The position numbers and the translations under genes were made by a program. Shown here in pieces: positions 16,560 through 23,255 of a stretch of DNA of 64,000 nt. The stretch covers positions 1 through 64,000 of the forward strand of contig NZ_FNQZ01000002.1 of NCBI RefSeq assembly GCF_900107545.1. The letters are read 5' to 3'. Positions within the stretch are counted from its first letter, which is position 1; every line of letters begins with the position of its first letter. The notes below the pieces were generated by a model. That model was given only the letters and a program-made list of their open reading frames with translations. It was not told where the DNA came from and made no database searches. The stretch comes from Pseudobutyrivibrio sp. ACV-2 (GTDB taxonomy: Bacteria; Bacillota; Clostridia; Lachnospirales; Lachnospiraceae).

Positions 16560-18866
16560 TTACATTAGAAAAATCTGGCCTAAACAGATGCCTCCATCAC
16601 CTGGTGGGAGTTGCTCTGCAATGTATACTTTGAAATGCTTTTCTTCTAATTCTGTGATAACCTTTTCAGTAAGGATTCTATTTAAAAAGGTACCGCCTGA
16701 AAGTACCACTTGGTTGATATTACTTCTTAATGCTATTCCAATTACATAGTTTGCAGCGGCCTCGATAAAGCCTCTTGCGATTTTGGACTTTGAGATATTT
16801 TGGGATATAGCATTTTTTATTTCTTTAAATAATGAAGTAGTATCACCATCCTCGCCTATGAAAAGTGGGTATCCATCATCTGCAGTCACTGCCATGTTTT
16901 CGAGCTCCACCGGGGCCTGGCCTTCATAGGAATTGTAATGGCAAATATCAAGCATGGCGGAAACCGCGTCAAAGAGACGTCCCATGGAGGTGGATGTGAC
17001 AGCGTTTATATCCTTTTCAATAGCAGCTGTAATCAGGCTGGCGTTTTGATTATCATCTATATCATCAAGCCCACATGCATGAAGCATGCCAGTTAATATG
17101 GTATCACAGTTTTTTGCGCCTTCGTCACCACCTATTAGCTTTACTGGCTTTAGGTGATGTACTCTTTTCATCTCTGCTAATGGTGATTTTCCATCCCAGA
17201 GGAATATCTCACTTCCCCAGATTGTACCATCCTCGCCATAACCTGTTCCGTCGAAGGCAAAACCAAGCACAGGTCCCTTTAGATTATGCTCTGCGAGCAC
17301 TGCTGCAACATGAGCCTTATGATGCTGGATATGTTTTATAGGAAGACTACTGTTTTTCGCCAGATTCTCACCTATGGCTCTACTAAAATATCCAGGGTGC
17401 AAATCGGTTACTATAGCCTTTGGTTTAAATCCAAAGATTTTAGCCATGGCTTCCATTTCTTTTTTATAAAACTGTTGGCAGCTAACTGACTCTAAATCTC
17501 CTAAGTGCTGGCTCACATAGGCAAGGCCATTTTTGACATAACAGAATGTGCTTTTTAGATCTCCACCAGTAGCATAAATCTCACTTGAGATATCCACAGG
17601 GATAGGTGTTGGAACATGGCCTCGTCCACGTCTTATGAACTGAGTCCGTCCCTTCACAACCTGCATAACAGAATCATCAAGGGGCCTAAGGATTCTGCGG
17701 TTGTGTCTGAGGATTGCTATAGGTACATCTTTTGGTATTTCACCTGATTGTACTCTGGCCCTCAGCCAATTTTCCATGCTTTCGTCGTTAATTTCCAACA
17801 CATCGCCACTTGCATTTCCGCTTGTCATAATAAGAGGTCCACATTCTGCAGTCAGAAGCATTTGGACTGGATTACATGGAAGCATAGCGCCAATGTAAGG
17901 GCTTGTTAAACAGACGTTGTCTGCAAACTGATTTTTAGAGTTATTTTTATTTTGTCTAATCAATACTATAGGTCTAGCGGGTGATGTCAGAAGTTTCTGT
18001 TCAAAGTTATCCACAATGCAAAATTCACGAATATTATCCACATTTTCAAACATCACTGCAAAGGCCTTGTTTTCCCTGTGTTTCAGTATTCTCAAGGCTT
18101 CCACGGCTTTTTTCTGGAATGGATTGCAGGCTAAATGATATCCACCAATGTCCTTTATTGCTACAATACCACCCAAATTGAGTATAAATGTAGCCATGTC
18201 AATTTCACGTTTTTTGCCACCTCCATTATGTTTATCCACTAAGTTATCTACATATCCACGCAATGTAACATTGTCTGATTTTTCGTCCTTTATTTCTATA
18301 AATTCTAACTTAGGACCGCATGAAGGGCAAGCTATCGTCTGAGCATGGCGTCGTCTATCCCTTTTTCCTGAATATTCTTGAAAACATGATGAGCACATGT
18401 CAAAGTCAGCCATTGTAATGGATTCCCTGTCATAGGGGAGTTTTTCGATTATAGAGTATCTGGGACCACATGTTGTGCAACTAATAAATGGATGTCCAAA
18501 ACGACGATTTCCAGGATCAAATAACTCCTCATGGCATTTGTCACAGGTGGCAATATCCGCTGGAATCAATGGCAGATTTTTACCATAATCCTCATCAGAT
18601 TCGAGTATTTTAAAGCCATCAAAAGCCTGAGTTTTTGCACAATCTTCCACCAAAATGTCAGTAACAAAGCCTCCCGTAGGCACCTGTGTGGATAACTTCT
18701 TATATAATTCATCTAATGCACTATCAACACCACTGGCCTCTATAGTCACTATGCCACCGGTATTTCTCACCCAGCCTGTTATATTTAATTCTTCTGCTAT
18801 GGTTGCCACAAAAGGCCTGTAGCCTACGCCCTGCACCAAGCCCTTTATTGTATATTTTCTAGTCAT
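16560..18866 (-). CDS. hypF: Hydrogenase maturation carbamoyltransferase HypF
   Basis: This 768-residue enzyme makes carbamoyl adenylate from carbamoyl phosphate and ATP and passes the carbamoyl group to the HypE cysteine. Domains in order: acylphosphatase (about 1-85, GLVQGVGYRPFV), a double zinc finger (CDKCHEEL, CTTCGPRYS, CSSCF, CPSCGP; about 105-185), a YrdC-like domain (about 200-390) and a Kae1-like domain (about 400-768, HHKAH and GTGYGEDGTIWG). Length is normal. A TGGTATAAA extended -10 (18892-18900, minus strand) lies just upstream. Confidence 0.97.
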   Translation of the reverse strand: MTRKYTIKGLVQGVGYRPFVATIAEELNITGWVRNTGGIVTIEASGVDSALDELYKKLSTQVPTGGFVTDILVEDCAKTQAFDGFKILESDEDYGKNLPLIPADIATCDKCHEELFDPGNRRFGHPFISCTTCGPRYSIIEKLPYDRESITMADFDMCSSCFQEYSGKRDRRRHAQTIACPSCGPKLEFIEIKDEKSDNVTLRGYVDNLVDKHNGGGKKREIDMATFILNLGGIVAIKDIGGYHLACNPFQKKAVEALRILKHRENKAFAVMFENVDNIREFCIVDNFEQKLLTSPARPIVLIRQNKNNSKNQFADNVCLTSPYIGAMLPCNPVQMLLTAECGPLIMTSGNASGDVLEINDESMENWLRARVQSGEIPKDVPIAILRHNRRILRPLDDSVMQVVKGRTQFIRRGRGHVPTPIPVDISSEIYATGGDLKSTFCYVKNGLAYVSQHLGDLESVSCQQFYKKEMEAMAKIFGFKPKAIVTDLHPGYFSRAIGENLAKNSSLPIKHIQHHKAHVAAVLAEHNLKGPVLGFAFDGTGYGEDGTIWGSEIFLWDGKSPLAEMKRVHHLKPVKLIGGDEGAKNCDTILTGMLHACGLDDIDDNQNASLITAAIEKDINAVTSTSMGRLFDAVSAMLDICHYNSYEGQAPVELENMAVTADDGYPLFIGEDGDTTSLFKEIKNAISQNISKSKIARGFIEAAANYVIGIALRSNINQVVLSGGTFLNRILTEKVITELEEKHFKVYIAEQLPPGDGGICLGQIFLM

Positions 18867-18891
18867 GTTAATGCCTTTAGTTTTTTATTAT

Positions 18892-18900
18892 TTTATACCA
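18892..18900 (-). promoter_or_regulatory. Extended -10 promoter for hypF
   Basis: On the minus strand TGGTATAAA matches TGn-TATAAT with one mismatch, 25 bases before the hypF ATG. Confidence 0.5.
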
Positions 18901-19023
18901 ATTAATTGTATCACTAAGAGTCAATTTTTTAACTTATTTTAGTGGAATATTGATGGGTGAAAATACTTAGGTTAGTATATACTATTTTCATAATTTCTCG
19001 TATCAAATCTAAGGAGGATAATA

Positions 19024-19668
19024 ATGAAAATTTATAATGTATCAGATCCAGAGTTTGTAAACTATGGACGAATTATCGAGGGTTACGAAGAAGAGAAGAA
19101 AGCAATAGTTGAGGCTTTAAAGAATAAGACTCCTATCCCAGAAGGAACAGATTATGTTGCTGAGGAAAAGGAGCTTCAGTCTCTTGCCGCAGCAGATAAA
19201 ATTACAAACTCACTCTTTGGTGGTTCACCAATGCAGTTTGGATGGTGCAACGGACACAACACAAAGCTTAACTGCTTAGAGTATCACCGCTCAAGTGAGA
19301 TAAATCTTGGCGCTACAGATTTCATTCTTCTTCTTGCAAAGCGAGAGGAAGTAGAAGATTTTAAGCTCGATTCAAGCAAGGTAAAAGCATTCTTCTGCCC
19401 AGCTGGAACTATGATTGAAGTATATGCAACAGCACTTCATTATGCTCCATGTCAGGCTAGCTTAGATTCAGGTTTCCAGGTACTTGTTGGACTTCCAAAG
19501 GGTACAAATGTGGGTTGCCCTTCATTTACTCCTGCAAACACAGAAGATAAGCTTCTTAGAGCTACTAACAAATGGCTCATCGCACATCCTGACAGCAAGG
19601 AAGCTAAGGACAATGCTTGGGTTGGTATCACAGGTGACAACATTGATATCGCTTCAGATCTAAAGTAA
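19024..19668 (+). CDS. DUF4867 family protein
   Basis: This 214-residue soluble protein matches my recollection of the DUF4867 family found in Firmicutes, often near sugar-metabolism genes. A cupin-like fold is plausible from the segment around FCPAGTMIEVYATALHYAP (about 121-139). No catalytic motif can be assigned. AAGGAGG lies eight bases before the ATG. It is flanked by hypF (divergent) and echF (convergent) and ends in a strong terminator, so it is transcribed alone. The context does not reveal its job. Confidence 0.75.
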   Translation: MKIYNVSDPEFVNYGRIIEGYEEEKKAIVEALKNKTPIPEGTDYVAEEKELQSLAAADKITNSLFGGSPMQFGWCNGHNTKLNCLEYHRSSEINLGATDFILLLAKREEVEDFKLDSSKVKAFFCPAGTMIEVYATALHYAPCQASLDSGFQVLVGLPKGTNVGCPSFTPANTEDKLLRATNKWLIAHPDSKEAKDNAWVGITGDNIDIASDLK

Positions 19669-19680
19669 ACAAGGCATTAA

Positions 19681-19710
19681 AATAGCGGCAAGGCGGGGCT
19701 TGCCGCTATT
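19681..19710 (+). terminator. Strong intrinsic terminator after the DUF4867 gene (may also serve ech)
   Basis: AATAGCGGCAAG pairs with CTTGCCGCTATT (12 bp) around a GCGGGG loop and is followed by TTTTTTAG. In the reverse direction the stem ends ATTTTAA, so it may also end the ech transcript, whose last stop codon is at 19713. Confidence 0.9.
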
Positions 19711-19712
19711 TT

Positions 19713-20105
19713 TTAGTTTTTCGTTGTCGCTGCAGCTGGTTTTGCTGCTGGCTTTGGAGGTTCATAAGGAACCTCTACAGTATCTACAAATTTTGCTGGT
19801 CCTGGTTCTTGATATCCAGGAATAATAGTTAAGCACTTTTTCGGACATTTTTCTGTACAATATCCACACTGGATACAATCAAATCTGTTGATACTCCAGG
19901 TTTTGCCTGCTCTATCCACCTTTATTGCTCCTGGTGGACAGCTGCGCATGCACATGCCGCACAAAATGCAGGCATCCTTGTTTATGTCTATGTGGCCCCG
20001 GGTTCTTTCGGGGTAATCCTTTGGCTCAAAAGGGTAGTTGGTTGTGGCGGGCTGTGAAAATAAATTTTTCAGTACCTGCCTGGTAAAAGGTAATATCTGT
20101 CCCAT
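19713..20105 (-). CDS. echF: Ech hydrogenase ferredoxin-like subunit EchF
   Basis: This 130-residue polyferredoxin subunit passes electrons from soluble ferredoxin to the EchC cluster. It carries two [4Fe-4S] motifs, CILCGMCMRSCPPG and CIQCGYCTEKCPKK. The open frame extends upstream to 20186, but GGAG before ATG 20105 and the fact that the extension is palindrome sequence place the start at MGQILPFTRQ. The C-terminus has a short Pro/Ala-rich tail (PPKPAAKPAAATTKN), unusual for this subunit. It is the last gene of the ech operon, separated from echE by a 354-base spacer full of palindromes. Confidence 0.93.
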   Translation of the reverse strand: MGQILPFTRQVLKNLFSQPATTNYPFEPKDYPERTRGHIDINKDACILCGMCMRSCPPGAIKVDRAGKTWSINRFDCIQCGYCTEKCPKKCLTIIPGYQEPGPAKFVDTVEVPYEPPKPAAKPAAATTKN

Positions 20106-20159
20106 AGTTTTTCTCCATGATTTGCAAAAATTCCGCTGGCAGATTGCTATAAGTAGGTC

Positions 20160-20243
20160 GCAGATAGCTATCAATTTATGTAACATTTTTTCATCGCTTT
20201 CGCTATACTCTCAAAAATGCTACATAAATTGCTAGCTATCTGC
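20160..20243 (-). repeat. Long hairpin 1 (31-bp arms, 22-nt conserved loop)
   Basis: Arms 20160-20190 and 20213-20243 pair at 29 of 31 positions without gaps. The loop (20191-20212) starts tcatcgctttcg and on the minus strand contains GC-GAAA-GC, a GNRA-like tip. The outer hexamers GCTGGC (20135) and GCCAGC (20261) extend the symmetry. Confidence 0.9.
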
Positions 20244-20286
20244 TAGTCTTTCTAAAGCCCGCCAGCTAGTGTTTTCTAAACATGCC

Positions 20287-20372
20287 GCTGATTACGCTAA
20301 CAAACTATGTGCCATTTTTTCATCGCTTTCGCTATACTCTCAAAAATGGCACATAGTTTGTTAGCTATCAGC
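20287..20372 (-). repeat. Long hairpin 2 (24-bp perfect inner stem, identical 22-nt loop)
   Basis: Inner arms 20296-20319 and 20342-20365 are perfectly complementary over 24 bp. An outer GCTGAT (20287-20292) pairs with ATCAGC (20367-20372). The loop 20320-20341 is identical to that of hairpin 1, while the arms differ at several positions in a compensating way. Confidence 0.9.
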
Positions 20373-20388
20373 TAGGCTATTTAAATAG

Positions 20389-20424
20389 CAGCTGGCTAGA
20401 CTTTCTAAATCATTCAGCCAGCTG
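20389..20424 (-). repeat. Short hairpin 3 of the palindrome chain
   Basis: CAGCTGGCT (20389-20397) is perfectly complementary to AGCCAGCTG (20416-20424). Its loop contains GACTTTCTAAAT, related to the segment after hairpin 1. It lies 36 bases from the echE stop codon. Confidence 0.8.
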
Positions 20425-20459
20425 GTTTTTCTAAATATGTCGCAACGATTTGTTACGAA

Positions 20460-21539
20460 TTAACGTTCTGTGCAACTTATGCACGGATCTATCGTTAGGA
20501 TGAGAAGTGGTACATCGCCGTATTGGCAGCCTTGGAGGGTTTGGGTTAGGGCTGGGATGTTGGCGAAGGTTGGGGTGCGCACGCGGAAGCGGTCCAGGAA
20601 TTTGGTTCCGTTGGCGCGGACGTGATAGAATGCTTCACCACGCGGCTGTTCCACTCTTATAATGGATTCTCCATTTGGCATTCCTGTTACTTTTGTGTTT
20701 ATCTCGGTGTCAGGTATTTTGGCTACGCACTGTCTTATGATGTCGATAGACTGGAATATTTCGCCTATGCGTACCTCACAGCGGGCGTAGGAATCGCATT
20801 TGTTGCTGGTGATGACTTCGAAATCAATATCGTTGTAGGCTGCGTAACCGAGCTTTCTCATGTCTACATTTATTCCAGATGCTCGCATCATAGGTCCTAC
20901 GGAGCCACGTCTTATGGAGTCCTCTCCAGTGATTATTCCCACATCCACAAGTCTGCTTTTCACTGTGTAATCATCAAGGAAAATACGAGTGGTCTCACGG
21001 ATTTCTTTTTCCATTTCATCTAACTGCTTTACAAAGCCTTCAAGCATTTCCTTTGGCATATCCTTTAATACGCCTCCTATCGTATTTACGGAAAAAATTA
21101 CTCGCCCTCCGGTAGATTCCTCAAACATATCAAGAATTTTTTCACGTAATCTCCAGGAATGCATGAACAACGATTCAAATCCAAATGCATCTGCAAGCAA
21201 TCCTAGCCACAGCAGATGGCTGTGAAGACGGCTCAACTCTGACCATATTGTTCTTAAGTAATCGGCACGGCGAGGTACCTCAACGTTCATGATATCTTCA
21301 AGCGCCATACAATATGCCATGCCATGCATGTAAGAGCAAATACCGCATATACGTTCCGCAACATATACCATTTCATTGAAATCCTTTTTGCTGGTAAGGC
21401 TTTCAAGACCTCGATGTATGTATCCGATGGATGGGATGGCCGCTACTACTGTCTCATCCTCAAGTACTAAATCCAGATGAATTGGTTCAGGAAGAACGGG
21501 ATGCTGTGGTCCATATGGAACTATACTTCTATTGCCCAT
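20460..21539 (-). CDS. echE: Ech hydrogenase large (NiFe-binding) subunit EchE
   Basis: This 359-residue catalytic subunit of a membrane-bound group 4 [NiFe] hydrogenase reduces protons with electrons from ferredoxin. Nickel-iron ligands are Cys65 and Cys68 in RICGICS, and Cys353 and Cys356 in the C-terminal DPCISCTER. The protein ends at the Arg of the CxxR motif, so it has no C-terminal extension for an endopeptidase to remove. It overlaps echD by 11 bases. The fold is shared with NuoD of complex I. Confidence 0.96.
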   Translation of the reverse strand: MGNRSIVPYGPQHPVLPEPIHLDLVLEDETVVAAIPSIGYIHRGLESLTSKKDFNEMVYVAERICGICSYMHGMAYCMALEDIMNVEVPRRADYLRTIWSELSRLHSHLLWLGLLADAFGFESLFMHSWRLREKILDMFEESTGGRVIFSVNTIGGVLKDMPKEMLEGFVKQLDEMEKEIRETTRIFLDDYTVKSRLVDVGIITGEDSIRRGSVGPMMRASGINVDMRKLGYAAYNDIDFEVITSNKCDSYARCEVRIGEIFQSIDIIRQCVAKIPDTEINTKVTGMPNGESIIRVEQPRGEAFYHVRANGTKFLDRFRVRTPTFANIPALTQTLQGCQYGDVPLLILTIDPCISCTER

Positions 21540-21915
21540 CTTCTTTTTCCTCCTTCTCCAAGAATGGTGTTTCTACGTCTATACGATATAACTTATCATG
21601 TAAATCAACTTTGATGTTTTCTACATTAAGCCCCCAGAGCTCATGCATTTCATTTTCATAGTTGATAGCAGATTTATACACACGTGATATTGATGGTACC
21701 CCCTCATCCCTTTCTGCAATCAGTCTGTAATTTGCAAGTTCATATCCATTTGCAAATGAATACGTAATTTCGAAATGTTTTTCAAGCGTTGGGTATGAAC
21801 AGCAAATCTGACAGAGTCTCCACAGCGCATTTTTCTTTTCCATTATCACATGTAGAAGCTCTGATTTATCTATCAAATATAAATCCTTTTTTAATTCCCG
21901 CATAATTTCCTCCAA
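21529..21915 (-). CDS. echD: Ech hydrogenase subunit EchD (NuoC-like)
   Basis: This 128-residue hydrophilic subunit matches the 30-kDa complex I subunit family (NuoC). It has ERDEGVPSISRVYKSAINYENEM and a following HELWG motif typical of that family. It has no cofactor and helps hold the hydrogenase module together. It directly abuts echC and overlaps echE by 11 bases. Confidence 0.9.
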   Translation of the reverse strand: MEEIMRELKKDLYLIDKSELLHVIMEKKNALWRLCQICCSYPTLEKHFEITYSFANGYELANYRLIAERDEGVPSISRVYKSAINYENEMHELWGLNVENIKVDLHDKLYRIDVETPFLEKEEKEDGQ

Positions 21916-22359
21916 CTAGTTAGCCTTAGATGCCATTTTTAAAGCGGCTGCTTTTTCTTTGAATAGACCTATACCTTTTACCACACCATCGATGATGGAT
22001 TCTGGTCTGGCGGCGCAGCCTGGAACATATATATCCACAGGAATCACTGTATCTGCTCCACCTTTGATGTTGTAACATTCCTTAAAAATGCCTCCTGTGC
22101 AGGCACAGGTGCCAACTGCTATCACCACCTTTGGTTCAGGCATCTGGTCATATATCTGTTTAACAACCGATTCATTCTGTGAGTTGATGCCCCCAGTTAT
22201 GAGGAAAATATCTGCATGCATTGGGTTTCCTGTGTTTATAACTCCAAATCTCTCCACATCATAAACTGGTGTGGTGCATGCTAAAACTTCTATATCGCAT
22301 CCGTTACAACTGCTTCCATCATAGTGAAGCAGCCAAGGCGATTTATGTATTGTGCTCAT
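21916..22359 (-). CDS. echC: Ech hydrogenase small subunit EchC (NuoB-like)
   Basis: This 147-residue subunit carries the proximal [4Fe-4S] cluster that feeds electrons to the NiFe site. The four ligands are Cys18 and Cys21 (SCNGCDIE), Cys85 (VGTCACTGG) and Cys115 (YVPGCAARPE). It belongs to the NuoB/PSST family and lacks the longer C-terminal domain of uptake hydrogenase small subunits, as expected for group 4. It starts 12 bases after echB. Confidence 0.95.
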   Translation of the reverse strand: MSTIHKSPWLLHYDGSSCNGCDIEVLACTTPVYDVERFGVINTGNPMHADIFLITGGINSQNESVVKQIYDQMPEPKVVIAVGTCACTGGIFKECYNIKGGADTVIPVDIYVPGCAARPESIIDGVVKGIGLFKEKAAALKMASKAN

Positions 22360-22370
22360 TATCCTTCCCC

Positions 22371-23255
22371 CTAACTTCTGATTATCTCAAGTAAGAAAAG
22401 ATTCATTCCTGCTGCGACCAAAGTCACTCCCCAAGCAAGCTTTAACATCAGCTGCCACTTGACCCTCGCAGAAGTATTGTCGATAAGAATCTCTAAAAAC
22501 CACACTGCCAGAATTACAGCAATGGCTCCAATTATTGAAAACGGATTTTTGTTTATTAAAAACAGTCCTACAATTCCGTATAGGATTGCATTTTCATACC
22601 ATTCAGCCAGCGTAACCATTGCATATTCCTTACCGACCATCTCTGAGGTAACACCCTTGATTACCTCCTGATGTGCATGATGAGATGTGGCAATATCAAA
22701 TGGTGATTTTCTGAATTTGATTGTAAGGATAAATACGAATCCTATAAAAAATCCCGGCAAAAATACAATGTTTGAATAGTTACTATTCAGTACAATATTT
22801 GCCACATTAAAGGTCTTTGGCTTGGTAGCCAGATAAAAACCTACGGCTACCAAAAGCTCCATTGGCTCACATGCCATTATCTGTATCAGCTCTCTGTGTG
22901 TGCCCTGAGTGCTAAAAGGCGAGTGGGTTGTGGTGGATGCTAAAATCAAAAACATAGCTGATGTAGATAGTGCAAATACCACAAGTAATAAATCAAATCC
23001 CGCAAAGAAAAGAATTCCCGACAACACGATGAAGCACAAATATGAGCGAATCATAAAAAGCTGCATTATATTGGCGCTTAAAAATTCTTTTTCAAATAAT
23101 TTTTTTAAATCGTAAAATGGCTGAAGCACCGATGGTCCTCTTCGTCCCTGCATTCTGGCTGAAAGCTTTCTGTCAAAACCATCAAGCAGCCCGATTACAA
23201 CAGGCGCTCCAACAATATAGCAAATTGCAAGTATTATTCTTATCTGTACAGTCAT
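22371..23255 (-). CDS. echB: Ech hydrogenase membrane subunit EchB (NuoH-like)
   Basis: This 294-residue integral membrane protein of the NuoH/HycD family has about eight transmembrane helices and anchors the hydrogenase module. Family motifs include RRGPSVLQPFYDLKKL near residue 40 and the acidic loop with SPFDIATSHHAHQEVIKG. It overlaps echA by four bases, indicating translational coupling. Confidence 0.95.
   Translation of the reverse strand: MTVQIRIILAICYIVGAPVVIGLLDGFDRKLSARMQGRRGPSVLQPFYDLKKLFEKEFLSANIMQLFMIRSYLCFIVLSGILFFAGFDLLLVVFALSTSAMFLILASTTTHSPFSTQGTHRELIQIMACEPMELLVAVGFYLATKPKTFNVANIVLNSNYSNIVFLPGFFIGFVFILTIKFRKSPFDIATSHHAHQEVIKGVTSEMVGKEYAMVTLAEWYENAILYGIVGLFLINKNPFSIIGAIAVILAVWFLEILIDNTSARVKWQLMLKLAWGVTLVAAGMNLFLLEIIRS

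Larger units (their letters stand above)
20106..20459. other. echE-echF spacer: a chain of three palindromes sharing boundary hexamers
   Basis: This 354-bp non-coding spacer lies inside an otherwise tightly packed operon. GCTGGC or its complement GCCAGC occurs at 20135, 20261, 20391 and 20417 and bounds three successive inverted repeats. The octamer TTTCTAAA occurs four times (20249, 20273, 20402, 20428). Two long hairpins share an identical 22-nt loop. No ORF with a ribosome binding site was found. Confidence 0.8.

Noticed and set aside
20106-20186. 27-codon N-terminal extension of echF
   Set aside because: It is part of the palindrome chain and lacks a ribosome binding site. GGAG precedes ATG 20105.
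20160-20372. Integron attC sites or CRISPR repeats as an explanation for the hairpins
   Set aside because: The GTTAGC ends do not satisfy the attC core consensus, the arms are too perfect, only two units exist and no integrase or cas gene is present.
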